Below the pieces are notes generated by a model. It saw only the letters and a program-made list of their open reading frames with translations. It ran no database searches and was not told where the DNA came from. Both the position numbers and the translations under genes were made by a program. From assembly GCA_022592435.1 (NCBI GenBank), contig JABYQS010000098.1, positions 86,547 through 150,546 on the forward strand: a stretch of 64,000 nt of DNA. The letters run 5' to 3'. This stretch comes from Cerioporus squamosus. Its lineage: Eukaryota; Basidiomycota; Agaricomycetes; Polyporales; Polyporaceae. Shown piece after piece: positions 48,017 to 60,241 of this stretch (position 1 is the first letter of the stretch; every line of letters begins with the position of its first letter).

Positions 48017-50668
48017 ATGGAGTCTAGCACGGCAAACGATTCACAGGCCGCTGCGTTGGCCCGATTGGCGTTCAAAAATCTGCGTTTCACACGACGCGCC
48101 GTACAAGCAGAGGCCAGCACGTCGTCGGGCGGCGCGCCCACGCAGAGTACACATTCTTCGTGAGTCTCTTCCGACTTGCAGAAGCTCTAACACCCTCTCA
48201 CCGCTTGGTTGCGTAGCGAAGAGCCTCGTCTGCCATCACCCAATCACTCCCCTGGTCTGATTGCCTGCCCCGCACAAACGTGAGTATATTCGCAGGTGTC
48301 ATTACTATCAGGTACTCACTCTTCCCGCAGAGATCTTCCTCGTCGCGCGCCACAACACACTGACCCTCCTCCCCAGCCAAGCGATTCGCCTCGAGATGTG
48401 CCAATGGCCTTAGTTCCTCCCCCTGCTTTACCCCCAACAGTCCCGTCGTCCGAGCCGCCCGTCCTCCGTGTAAATCGCTACACGCGAGGTGAGTTCTCTG
48501 TGACAACGCGCACAGAGATTAACGCTGACGCACCTTGATAGCTCCCATCGTGTGCCAGGCCCACGAGGCGAAGGTGGCCTCTCATGGCCTGTTTGATCGC
48601 ATGGTCATCACCTCGCCTAACATGGACTACATCCCACCGTACCCTGTCGAAACCATGGTGATCGAGACATACGCAGATGGACTGTGGGGCCCTCACGAGT
48701 ACTCGCGCACGCCTCAGAGGTTGACCCCCGGGATGTGGCACATTGCTTGCATTCCCAAAGCCTCGTCTCCTCCCGAAGTCCCCGACGTCTTGTGGATGAG
48801 TTTGTCCCAGTCGGTAGACTGGAAGGAAGATCCCAGCATCGGCTTCAACGGGATCGGTTTCATCGTGGATGAAGTTCGAGAACACCTCGTCCTCGCTGCC
48901 CAACATGCAATTCGACGTTTTGAAGACATGGCACCGGACGAAGACGTACGGAAGTACGGACGCATGCTCGTCATGATCCTCCGTCAGGTGGTTGATCGCA
49001 TGCGACATCTTCCAGCGACCTCGACGGTGGCGATCGCTGTGGCTGCTCACGTTCAGCGCATCTGCCTCGAGCTTGCAGGGTTGAAGACGTACGTCGAAAT
49101 TGTCGTTCCTCGTAGGTCGAGCTCGGTGGATTACAGCAAGGAGATTCTGCCAGTCCTGGGGACGTTCGTGGCCGAAGGGTCGGACGCGATGAACACGACG
49201 AGAGTCGGGCTCCCGACTTGGTTCCTGCAACCCCTGACTGCCAAAATTCCGGTCTGGACCGTCGTCGAGAGCCACGCGCTCCCGTACTCCTTTTCTCGGC
49301 GCCGGATGGACCCGCCAATCTTGCAACGCGCTCAGAGCCTCGTCGGGGTTGGCAACCTGACTGGCAACTGGAAAGAATCCATGTTGCTCACCGTGTCGAG
49401 GCACGTCGCTGGCTCGCATCTGGCGTCTCTGTCGAGCGCGGAAGTCCCCATCGTCCCCGATCCGGAGCCCGCAGCCAAACGGCCGCGACTTTCCGAAGAG
49501 GCTCACAGTGCCACGCACTTGCGTATGTCAGCTGCAACTCCTGTCGAGGCTCCGCGCGGGGGCAAGCGGACTCATCGCCCGCGCCATCGAGGTCAAGGAC
49601 GTGGCGCGGCCGCCAGTGGGGCCGATCCCGGCGTTGAAATTCGGCCCAACGTTCCTCCCGCGTTGACAGTCGACCCGCCTCATCCGTCAAAGTCTTACCT
49701 GCCCTCTCCATGGTGTGACCTCGTTGGCTGCTGGGAGAGTGCTCTGCGCGCCTGTCGGCGTCGTTCCGCGTTCCGCGAGCTCGGCTTTGTATTTCTACCC
49801 GCCGCCTTTCCTCCTCGACACGTTCTCCTCTGTCGCCAGTCTCCCCGCTGACTGTCCCCACCCCGACCGCGCACGTTGGGACGAGAAAATCCATCGGTAC
49901 CTCCACAATCTCGTGCGCATTCGTCGCTTTCTGCGAGCGCGTGTCTTTGACCCCTCTCTCTCGCATGAACCTTTGTCGATCAACGAGTGGCGGGCAGCGT
50001 TGTGGGGGGACTACGCGATGAAGACACATGCGCCGACCCAATCAGCAGCGCCGTCCGACTTCCGACGGGCGTACAGGCGGCAGGGTCAACGGAACGGCGT
50101 GCGCAGGTTGTTTTCCCGAGTCGCGCAACTCCGTTCGTACCGCGCGGATGAGTCAGTCCAATGGGGGTGAAGAAACCCTTACCCTCGCGCAGGTCGCGGC
50201 GCACTCCTCCCTGCGACGGCGGCTCTTGTGGGAGTCGCACGAGATCAACTTCAGGGCGGAGGTCATGGCGCTGGACACACTGCTCGTGCACAAGTCAAGC
50301 TGGCTCGAGATCCACCGTTGGAGCGGGAGGCTCTCGTGTCCGGCATCTGGGGCCCACCGAGCTCCGCGGTGACCGTCATCCCCGCCGAGGACGAGCAGGA
50401 ATTCTTGTTCCGTTGGATGGCGCCGGACGGCGGAGGGGCGCAGGCAGACGTGTCGTCGCGCACGCTGAGGACCTTCGCGCGAGTGCTCGCACGGTGGCCG
50501 GATTGTCCGGAGGAAATCGTGGTTGCGGGATCGTCAGATGTGGACTTGCTGGACGGTGGGCGCATCCAGGCACAAGCCGTCGAATTTTACGTGCGTACTT
50601 TTGTAAAACATTATTCGCGTCTACCTGTACCCCCGATCGCGTATATACCTGTCATAGACCAGATGTAA
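48017..50668 (+). CDS. Large multicopy-family protein of unknown function, two apparent frameshifts
   Basis: Exons 48017-48159, 48217-48279, 48331-48488, 48542-49712 and 49780-50668; the 67-nt intron at 49713-49779 restores frame. Motifs include ASHGLFDRMVITSP, GPHEYSRTPQRLTPGMWHIA, LAAHVQRICLELAGLKTYVE, LYFYPPPFLLDTF, KIHRYLHNLVRIRRF, LWESHEINFRAEVMALD and FYVRTFVKHYSRLP. From memory this is a family present in many copies in polypore genomes, with no assigned function. The last exon changes frame twice at G tracts, one G too many at 50163-50167 and one too few at 50320-50321. The two changes compensate, so these are either decay or base-call errors. Confidence 0.75.
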
Positions 50669-50887
50669 TACTGATAGCCTACGCTTGTAATATTCAACAT
50701 GTATCACTGCTGTCCAGACTTGTCTGCGCTGATGTAGTTTGCAGGTTTCGTTTGTGGACGTTTATTGGACGAGGCAAGCGTTTGCAGTCTGAAGGTGTGC
50801 AACATAATTAATTTGTTTGCCCGGTATCTCTGTGTCTGACGACTCCGCTGCCAACCGCACCACTTGCGCCTGCTCCAGCTCGCTGCC

Positions 50888-53239
50888 ATGAGCGAGGCCA
50901 TCGCCCCCGAACCCGCCACACCCAATGTCGTCGCGCCCGATCGCCCACGATTTTACAATGCAGGAGCATGGGTGAAAGCTCAATTCGAGACGGAGGAGGT
51001 CCAGGCGATACTCGCGAACAGGTCGCGCAGACAGAGGTATCTCGCAGCCGCCGAGCTCGTCGAACCGCGTTTCAAGGCGACCTTCCCCGACCCTTACCCC
51101 GGTGAGACGCCACACGAATTCCAGTCGCGTTGGAAATCCGCCAAGTCTACCAGGCGGCACAAGTTGGTCCGTTGGGAGGCAGAGACTGTGGAACAGCACA
51201 AGGCGCGTATGAGACTCCTGCGCACGGTGCGTTCCCCTCCACTTGACACAGTCTGTGTACTTATGTAACTTCGCAGGACCTATCCAACCGATTCCGCGAG
51301 CTTTGGAACGACCGGAAGCGAAAACACGCCCTACCAACCCCCGCACCTCTTCCTACGCCCCAGAAGCGACGCGAGCTCACCGGTCTGGACCTCTTTCAGA
51401 AGAGCAGCGATGCTCCCGAAGGCGAGGTCGTGACCAACGCAAACGGCAGGACGTACTTCAATGTCGGGGCGCAGCGCCACGCCAGCAAAGTTCAGTGGCA
51501 TGCCATGTCTGAGGAACAGCGCGCGCCTTATGAGGAAGAGGCACGACAGCGCAACGCTGCGCGGCGCGACGAGCAAGCCGTCGCGAATGAGTCGGATGAG
51601 GAGGAGGCGGAGGAGGAAGGGCCAACCACGCACATCTAGTGAGACCTCCCTAGCGCTGCCAGGTTTCCAGGCGATTGACTTCGCGCAGTACGGCACAGGC
51701 CATTGCGGCCTGGTGCCAGACCAACTTACAGACGATGCACCGGACTTTTAAATGGGGTGGTTTCATCGCGGTGGCGGGACCGGACGAAAACGGGGTCTGC
51801 CGTTCCTACGTGTGAGCGTGGCTCGCCCAATCTGCGTGGCCCTGGGCTGACGTTTCCCAGGTCGGCAGTGGGGGAGAACCGTGACGGAGAATCTTTATTG
51901 GATGTCCTCCAGAAGGCCACTCGTGTCACTCCCGAAGAACTCGAGGCTCTGGCGCACTTGTGGATCGAGCAGAGCAAAGAAGGTGAGTTGGCCACCTTCT
52001 GCGAGGACTGGTGGGCCTTAAGCGACCTCTCTACACCCGGGGCCACGAAATTCAGCAATCGAAGGTGATCAATCGCAGGAATCAGAGCACATCGCGGCTC
52101 GCATCATATCTAGTGAGTCGCTGGCTGGCCCTCGTGTCGAACATGGCCAACCTTGCCCGCTCACAGGCCTGCGAGGAAGCCGCGAGTCCTCTGTTCTATC
52201 CTCAAGGTCCTCGGGAGCGCCGATCGCCAGCGTCGCTAGGAGCGCGCGCGACACAGACTCGCCGTCGTTCCAGGCTAACGAGTGGTCTTGGACGCCATCC
52301 GCCACTCCAGGGCGAGGTGACAGCCCGCGACTACCTGTCGTCACCCCGATTGACAACACGCTCGTCCCATCACCATCCTCCACTCCCATCGCATACTCCC
52401 CAGCCGCCATACCTCCTTCGCTCGCCGTCCCTACGAACGTTGACACTGTGCCGGCAAGTACGCCGTTGTCCGCCAACCCTCCAGATCTTGTCAGCCCGGC
52501 GCGAGTTGCGAGCGTGCGAGAACCTCCGATGAGTCCCAACCTGGACGTCACCTCCGGGACGCCGAGTGGTGACGGCTCCACATCGCCAGGGGCGATATCT
52601 GGCTCACGTCGTCGCACCTGTGCAACGGAGGAAGCGGATGTAGTTCCTCTGATCAGTCCCACCTCTGAGCCGGCTTCCGCCACTGAAATGGATTCCGCCA
52701 TGTCTCCCGAGTTGGTGTACGCGATGCAAGACCTCACCTTCCGCACGCCTTCGACGCCTGTGAACGATGACATATCGACAGGTACGGCTGGCCAGCAGTC
52801 ACTCCTGCGTGAAACGCTGACCTCCATCGTCGCAGGTGGCGTCGATACGTCGCATCATCCTCACGAACCGCTTCGCGAAAAAGGTGCCGGACCGTCGGCC
52901 TCAGGGACCCAAGGTACGTCTGCTGCTAGCACTCAGCCCGCGAAGCGCTCTCGTGGCCCATCGACCTCCGCCGGGGAGACGACGACCACGAAACGTTCGA
53001 GAAGCACGAAAGCGAAGGACAAGGTAGCAGGTGTCCCCATGGCGCCTCCCAACCCCGAAGTCGGTTTGGTTCTAGGTCGTGAGCCTCGCGCGCGCGTACT
53101 TACCGACAAGATGCAACTACTCCAAGAGTGCGTATACCCCAATCCTGTACAGCGCGAACTGACGACAGTCACAGTGCCAAAGACCGCCGCAGCAAGCAAG
53201 CCAAGGCACAAGGGAAGCAAAAAAAGAGAGCCTAGATAG
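50888..53239 (+). CDS. HMG-box-like protein with Ser/Pro/Thr-rich tail
   Basis: Five exons, 50888-51226, 51277-51638, 51689-51811, 51861-51982 and 52065-53239, phases matching, 706 aa. The region around residues 155-215 (NANGRTYFNVGAQRHASKVQ, WHAMSEEQRAPYEEEARQRN) resembles an HMG-box, the DNA-bending domain, with its WxxMSxEEKxPY pattern. An acidic EEEAEEE patch follows it. A second ordered block has TFKWGGFIAVAGPDENGVCR and VTPEELEALAHLWIEQSKE. The last 390 residues are low-complexity, with a basic nuclear-type C-terminus (KRSRSTKAKDK; KPRHKGSKKREPR). A nuclear chromatin role is inferred. Confidence 0.8.
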
Positions 53240-53440
53240 TGGACTGTGCCGTAGATAGATACTATGGTCCTCCGATGTATCCCCCAAAAATGACATGCGA
53301 TCGGCCGTAGCATCATGCAGGACAGGGGACACGGTGGGTAGAATCGCCGAGAGAACTGAATTTGCGAACCTGCCCGATTTGGGCGGCCTAACTCAGAGCA
53401 TCCGCACCCGTCCCTCCTTGCGCACGACCATTCCCTCGAC

Positions 53441-54576
53441 ATGGACGCTCACTTCGAGATCGTCCCTGGGAAGCAGCAAATGCTGCTTCGACTTGTCCTG
53501 TGGACCGAGGTATGGAACTCACGCGGCCATCTCATGCACGCCCTGCTCACAAACTTGTAGAACGGTCACCTACCCCTCTGGCGGATGGTGCCATTCGAAA
53601 TTGGCCGGACGGTTGCTTTGCGAGACCTCGAGTGGCTGGTCGCGGCCTGCGGGCACTTTTTGCTCACCCCTCTGGAGATTCTCGACCATGGCATATGGCG
53701 CGCGCACCGGCTCGACACTGCGGAGCTCGAGCTGTACGACTACTCGCCCACCCACCTCGTACGAGTCCTAGGGGTGGAACATTGCCCCTTACTCGGCTAT
53801 GAACTCGAAGACATCGACCGTTTTCTCGGGATTCCTCGTCCAAGTGCCAATCCCCAGGTGCGCGACAACAGAGAGTTCTTCGTGCTGCGACATGTTCGGG
53901 TGGTCCTGTGGAAAGAGGTACGTCGCTGAGTCTTCGAGAACCGTTCGGCCCTCAACATATATGTAGGACGGCGAACCGCCTGTGCATCACGTCGTGAGCT
54001 TCAACGATGAAAACAAGCTGCAGCTCGCGTTCCACTCGCCACTTGACGAAGACCTCCACCCCTGGAATCGCGTAGACATCTGGCTAGCGGCACAAGAGGA
54101 GTGGGCCATGGTGTCCACGCTGAACAGCTTCGAGATCGACGCCGCCTACGACACTCTTCTCGTCAAGTTTCCCTTCGTGCAGTGCGTGCCAGGTTTCGGA
54201 AGCCACCTCTGCGCTTTCGACGCTGTGAAGACCCGCCCGGACGACTTTGGAGAGCTGTCCTACGCTGTCACCGAAGAGGTACGAGTGTAATCTCGTCGAC
54301 AGCAGACACTGACGCGGCCCCCAGACTGCTTGCCTGGTTCACGAAGGCATTCCCACGTTCTACGACATCGCAATGTCGACTAAGGCTTCGAGGGACGTGT
54401 TGAAGCACGCCGCTCAGCGGGATGGAGCAGCTGGGGCAGTAGTACCACATGTAATAGCTTATGTCCCCGAGACCATCGCCGAGGTACTCATGGGCCTGGC
54501 GTCGAGGAAGCGAAAGCGGACTGGCGATGCGGACGAAACTCCGCGCCTGGTTCGTCGCCGCTTCGCCGAGGTGTAG
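53441..54576 (+). CDS. Protein of unknown function in the array
   Basis: Four exons, 53441-53509, 53561-53917, 53967-54278 and 54325-54576, phases matching, 329 aa. The protein looks globular: WRMVPFEIGRTVALRDLEWL, LDHGIWRAHRLDTAELELYD, HHVVSFNDENKLQLAFHSPL and VKFPFVQCVPGFGSHLCAFD. The basic C-terminus (SRKRKRTGDADE, RLVRRRF) looks like a nuclear localisation signal. I do not recognise a family. The gap to the HMG-like gene is 201 bp. Confidence 0.75.
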
Positions 54577-54838
54577 TTTGTTAGCATAGACGTCTAGAAA
54601 CGTTTCCATGTCTCGCTGAGATCAACGACATTCCATCCCAGCTAGCAGGCAATGGTTACGAACGGAGACCGCTCACCGAGGCCGCAAGCCGCACTCGCTC
54701 ACCCTCATAAACCAAACAGCCGACGCCCTGGCCGTAGCGGGCAAGGGACCGCAGGTGTTAGCAATTTTCGACAGCGCGCCGCGAGCTCCACCTCCTGCTC
54801 TTCCACCTCTTCCGCGACTCCTACCAGCCTCCTCTGTC

Positions 54839-56587
54839 ATGTTACCCCCACGCCTGCTCGGTCTGGGCTCGTCTCCCCTGTATGCGGGCCATGGTTCCCA
54901 GCCCTTCCTCCCCTCTGTGATAGACCACCTCGACACTCGCAAACGGAGCAACTACAGCGTGCGACGTCGCACGGTGGCCTGGACCGACGGTTTGGCACGA
55001 CTCCACGGTCCTCCCGAAAAGTGCAGCCACCGCGACTGTCCTTCGCATCTCGACGGCAACGTCCAGTTTCGGTTGTTCATCGCGTATACCGATGCTCTCT
55101 TGGGTCGTTGGCGGGCTGAGGTGAGAAGATCGCAGTTCATCGATGACTGTGCCAAGCTAATGAAAGAACAGTGCGGACGTTGTGGTCGACTGACGAAGCC
55201 ACCTCAAGCGGAGATCTCACTCCAGCTGCAGAAAGACATCGAAGACGTCATTCGCGAGGAGTTGGACGCGGACGTATCTGCCGGTATGGCAGCCAGTGCA
55301 CACCGCACATCGCAGGCGGAGGGACGAGATGCAGAGGCACGCGAGTTAGAGGCTGCGATCCAGGCTTCCCTGGTCTCGGCAAGTCAGGAACAGCGACGCC
55401 AGGACCGCACTGACAAGGCTGCGAATGCGGCCGAGCTTCGTCGGCAGAAGGACAAGAAGCTGGCAGACGAAATCAAACGACGTGTTACCGAGGCACACGA
55501 TGGGCCCACCCCGCGCAAGGTACGTGGTGATTCATTGCCCAACTTTGCACACCCCTAATGCGACATGCAGAAGACACGTCGGGAGCTGAAGATTGTCGGC
55601 GAACGCACCATCACCCTGGTGGCCTGGTCCGAGGTGAGTGTGCAGGTGCCTCGAATCCATTGATGATACTCACCAACGTTCAGAGCACGAAACCACCACA
55701 GACCTTGCAGATAACGTTTCCTGACGCGGAAAAAATCGATCTCGCCGCGCAAGCCGTTGTGCAAACCTTGCTGAGGGAAGCAGCGTCCAAGATCCACGAA
55801 GCGCAAGTGTGGTGTGCGTTGGCTTCTGAGTGGGAGAGCTGCGCATGGCCGTTCTCACTTACGGGCGGCGCGCCCATGCTGCTCTTCCGCACGCAAGAGA
55901 CGTATTGCCCGAACTTCGCCCTCGAGGTCCATCGACTGGAGGAACTCGCTCCAGACACAGACGCTGGTCGCAAAAGGGCTGCCTCCCGGGCCAAGAAGGC
56001 GTGGAGTGAAGCCATCGCTCGCGACCATTTCGAAGGCTGCGTCTACGTCGTCCTATGGTACAAAGTGAGTCCCAGTGGTACTGTGCTCCCTGTTGCATGC
56101 TGACGTGTCTTGCCAGGACATGGAAACCGCCCTCACACTTCTTCTCCCCCTCGCCGACGATCGTACGTTCGCCCTGGACGACGACGAAGCTCTGATGCAG
56201 GCCATGAGCGACAACCGCGAGGGGCACGTTCTAGTCTGGGATCGCAGAGTCACGGACTGGAAGCAATACACCCTCGATGAACGGGTACACGTCCCGAAGG
56301 ACGAGCACACCGTCCTGATGCGTATCCCAGTCCTCCTCGGCATCCCACCGCATCTCGGCATCGAAATGCAAGCTCAGTGCCTGACTGCCGACGTGATCAA
56401 GGTGGACGATCCTCGACATCCTGACAGAGCCAAGGGCAAGGCGCGTGCCGACCCCCTCGGTGCCCGCAACCAGGTCAAACAAGAGGCGGACATCGATCTC
56501 GTCGCCGAGGAGCAGCGGGAACTACAGGCCCGCTGGAGCGCCGCAATGGTGGACGGATGTTTGGACGTAGACAAGTATTACATGTGA
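54839..56587 (+). CDS. Cys/His-containing protein with a ubiquitin-interacting motif
   Basis: Exons 54839-55519, 55571-55633, 55684-56064 and 56117-56587, phases matching, at least 531 aa. The frame stays open upstream to about 54755, so the start is uncertain. The segment KCSHRDCPSH ... CAKLMKEQCGRCGRL has paired Cys/His that could bind zinc. A helical segment EARELEAAIQASLVSASQE fits the UIM consensus (acidic residues, hydrophobic-xx-A-xxx-S). A charged coiled region follows, then a globular C-terminal half (LVAWSE, FRTQETYCPNFALEVHRLEE, VYVVLWYK). The ATGTGAGT at the stop is also a possible splice donor, so a short further exon cannot be excluded. Confidence 0.72.
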
Positions 56588-57078
56588 GTTTCTGTAGCTA
56601 GCGTTCAGTGCCTGCAGCCCGTCGCGAGTGTGAAACAATGCAAGTGTATACGCCACCTCGCCCGCCGCATCTTTAGGGACGAACCCAATGCGGCATAAGT
56701 ACACCCTTCTGCACGCGGATCCGCGCTAGAAGGTCATGCCTGCCTATATCTCTCGAGGATTGCCAGCTGGCCGTCGCGAGGTCCCCTTTCCCCCTCCACC
56801 CCCCGCCGCACCTAGCAACCCGAACGCACCGTCCACTCCAAAGGCTCGACAGTCCCATAGTCTTCAATGAGCCGTCTAAGAAAGGTGAGCATGTAACCAA
56901 ATATGCTGCGCGTGCTTGCATGTCGAACATCGACTTCGGCTTTGGAGTCTGGTCGACACGCAACGCACGCAAAGCCGCCTGTTTGCTGTTCTATCGCGCA
57001 GCACGACACTGACGTGTTCTACATACCAGTGGGCACGCGAAGCGAGTTCGGTCATCCGCCACTGGCGAGAAGAGGTAG
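56588..57078. other. Short gap that may hold upstream exons of the TET/JBP gene
   Basis: ATGAGCCGTCTAAGAAAG followed directly by GTGAGC near 56866 looks like a small first exon, and other GT/AG pairs follow. I could not link these in frame to the TET/JBP gene. Confidence 0.3.
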
Positions 57079-58806
57079 ATGGAACATGCCAGTCGTCGAC
57101 GTCCTTCTGACGACCGGTTGCAGAGACAACTACGAAACAAGAAGACATACTCTGAGTACACCATCAGGGCCCCCGAGTGGAGGCCACAGAATAACGCCGA
57201 CCTTTCCGACTCCCCCCAGCCCGACGAAGTGTTACCTGGCTTGCCGTCGCTGGCGAATATCCAAGTTGCGGACGTTGATGGCCATACTGGCTGGTACGGC
57301 GTTCCGGTGGTCGCACCATACCCGGTCGACCTTGAGCGACTCGCCTCCGAAGCTCACAACGCTCATGAGCACGCCGTCGAGCACGGTGAAGACATGGACA
57401 GCCCGGTAGAGGGGTCCGGCGAGGTAGCAGAGGACGCATCCATTGCATCATGGGAGAGCCTCGAGCGCGGAACAGTGACCGTCGGGCCCAAGGTGCAGAG
57501 CCGACGAAATCAGCGACGCGCGAGGAAGCGACAGGAGCAGAGGGAAGAAGAGCGTCGAGCGGAGGAGCGCGCACCGCGAGCCAGAGCAGCGGATGGGCGA
57601 GGGACAGATTGCGCGCGTGCTACGGAGAAAGACGTCGCGAGGAAGCGGGGGTCGGAGGCGCAGCCGATCAATGTTGACTACGACCTCGCCGGGTTGGATG
57701 TACCTTACTCGCCCGCGTGTTTCACAGGGACACCGAGGAGGGAGAAACCGGGCGACAAGCAGCGTTTAGGGCTGGACGACGTCCTGCCGACGATGAAGCT
57801 TTTCAAATGGGATGGCAGGTGAGTACGAACACTGGCATGACGTCGCGAAGTCTGATGGGTTGTAAGGTCCACGCATCCCCTCCTGGACAGCGAGGGACGT
57901 TTCTTAGGGTTGCTGCTGGGCGAGATGCGAGATCAAGACAATGCGTACATCCGCGACAACGTCACGCACCACCTTATTCAAGCGAGGAGGTATTGCCATC
58001 ACCAGGGAACGCAGCGCCATCGCCGTGGGGAGTACTCGACTGCCCAGGACGGCATCTCCATCGGCGGGGGCCAACCGGTGAGCACGCCCACCTTGAAGCC
58101 CATGTGAAACGACTGACAACGCCTGTAAGCACCCTATGAACATGGCGCATAGGACTCCGCGCGAGCGACGGGCGGTCGAGAGACTGCGCCGATCCCTGTC
58201 TGTGCGCCGCGTCGCGAACTTCGGAAGCTGTGAGTGTGCGTGTCGCTCGTGCGTTGCTTGCATCTGAACTGGCACTTAGCCGGGTTGCGAACATACGTCC
58301 CCGAGATCTACAACGAGTATGCCAGGACGCTCGATCAAATCTGCGACGAGGATCCTACCCTTCGCCGACCTTTCGCGAACAACGTCTTCGCCGGCATCAC
58401 CTTCAACCTAGGTCCTCGCGTCGTCACCGCCCGTCACCGCGATCATCTCAACCTGCCTTTTGGCTGGTGCTGCGTCACCGTCTTCGGCGAATTCGACTAC
58501 ACCCTCGGCGGCCACCTCGTACTGTGGGACCTGGGACTGGTCATCGAAATCCCACCGGGTGCGACGTTCCTAATTCCTTCGGCCATCCTCGAGCACTCGA
58601 ACCTCGACATCGCGGAGGGCGAGACTCGCATGTCCGTCACCCAGTACTCAGCCGGAGGTTTATTTAGATGGATTCGATGCGGGAGCCGCACACAGGCCGC
58701 GTTTGAGCGCGACGGCAATCGCGTGGAGAGCGGAAGCACACGTTGGGAAGCAGGCATTGCGCTGCTCGGGAAATGGGCGGGTCGTCTGCGAGGCCGTCGG
58801 CCTTAG
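57079..58806 (+). CDS. TET/JBP-family 2OG-Fe(II) dioxygenase
   Basis: Exons 57079-57818, 57867-58077, 58130-58229 and 58280-58806, phases matching, 525 aa. Residues 1-240 are acidic and Arg-rich linker. The catalytic region starts at MKLFKWDGRSTHPLLDSEGR, continues with HRRGEYSTAQDGISIGGGQP and contains FAGITFNLGPRVVTARHRDH. The latter gives HxD (His and Asp of RHRDH). LPFGWCCVTVFGEFDYTLGG and HLVLWDLGLVIEIPPGATFL follow, then the distal His in SAILEHSNL and an Arg in GETRMSVTQY. This matches the basidiomycete TET/JBP family. TET enzymes oxidise 5-methylcytosine in DNA; activity here is predicted from intact metal ligands. The first exon may not be the true start. Confidence 0.9.
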
Positions 58807-59542
58807 GCGTGCTCACACCATTTTGGACATTATACCGACGGACGCGTGGATGTGTCGGACGTCTTGTCACACTTTGTACATAACCATGTCGCACTCTGAG
58901 GACGACAACCTCGGAAGCGAACCCAATATGGCACTGACGGGACAGGTGCGCACGCAGATAGCGACCAAGGCACGGTCGGCGGTGCTTCTTACGGCAGCCC
59001 AGTGCCGCGCAAGGTTCGTGCCGAGTGCAGCCCGAATTATGCATCCTTCACAGTGGTAAAACTGACACCGGAGCCGCAGCCCATGAAGACCTGACATTTG
59101 AGTGACAGTCGAAGAAATATGAAACATATCGCAACACGAGCACGTAATTCTACGAAAGGCAAGTCTTTGCCGTCTCCGGGTGATCTCTCACTGCTCTGTG
59201 TTTCCAGGAATGTGCTGCGGTATCGTGCGACGCAGCACTCACGCAGAACCCGGCTGCATAAGCTGCCTGACGAGCGGTCGATCGGCGAGTAACGAGACTC
59301 CGAAAAGGAGATGCTCTCGGAGACCTCGCGGAAGCACAACGGCACTCGTGTCACCGCCATGACAGGTGCAAAACGCCGCGGTAAGGATATCAAATCCCCC
59401 TCACCCGGATGCTGCGGCATGGTGCTAAGCCTCTTTGCCGCAAAGGACCGCATGTGGATCCATGACATGTTGTAGGCGGGAGTATATCAGTGCCTGAACC
59501 CAGGACGGCTCCTCATCGTGCATCTCACCAGCTGATACTGCA
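58807..59542. other. Intergenic, no supported gene
   Basis: 736 bp between the TET/JBP gene and the AT-hook gene. A plus-strand frame from 58888 (MSHSEDDNLGSEPNMALTG) could be a small exon but has no splice-linked partner. Confidence 0.4.
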
Positions 59543-60241
59543 ATGACGCCCTCTGAGTCCACCCCTCGCGAGCAACCGGCGAATGAACAGATGAACACGG
59601 ACAGTAAGCCTGACAGTTTCGTACTCCAATATGTCTGCGCGAGCTGACCCTTTGACACCCGCCAGCAGACGATGGGAAAGTTCCGCAGAGAGCGGAGGAG
59701 ATTCGCATCAAGGTCGAGGATGAGGAGGAAACCGTCTGGAATCGGGGCGCGCGGTGGGAGCACCAGACTCCTGTGCCACCCCAGCCCTTGTCGAATGCGC
59801 AGCTCATGATGTTGGGTATGCCGCTCAGGCCGCCGCTGCGACGCCCGCCCCCGCCCTCCCCCTCGCCCCCGCCAAAGGCCGTCAAGGAGCCCGCGCAGCC
59901 TAGAAGGCCTCCGAAGCCCACCCCGCGTATGTCCTGTGGGCCGAGCCGGAGGGGGCGGCCTGCGAAGGTGAATGCGGGCATGTCCACCCTGCAGAAACCA
60001 TGCGAGCTCCCAACAATGACCACCGGGGGCGCCGCCGCTAGAAGAGAATTAGCCAAGAACACAGGATCGAAACGTATGTGCTGCTCCGTCATGGAAAACC
60101 GCTTGCAACTGACGGACAATCGCAGGAGCTCGCTTGAGTGAACCGGAGTGGCCTGCGGCGGGCCCTTCAAGTTCCGCACAGGCAGACAGCGAAGAAGAAG
60201 CTGGCAAGGACGAAGAGCCAATCGCCGGACCGTCGCGCTAG
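59543..60241 (+). CDS. Small AT-hook, proline-rich nuclear protein
   Basis: Three exons, 59543-59603, 59669-60073 and 60126-60241, phases matching, 193 aa. The acidic N-terminal half (EEIRIKVEDEEETVWNRG) has a SUMO-consensus-like IKVE. A proline-rich core follows, then SRRGRPAKVNAG, an AT-hook (GRP core with flanking basics) that binds the AT-rich minor groove. The C-terminus is acidic and Ser-rich. A DNA-binding accessory role is inferred from the AT-hook and the neighbouring TET/JBP and HMG-like genes. Confidence 0.7.

Noticed and set aside
48478..49518. A 346-codon antisense frame in the first array gene
   Set aside because: The plus strand has splice-linked exons and recognisable conserved motifs; the antisense frame has neither.
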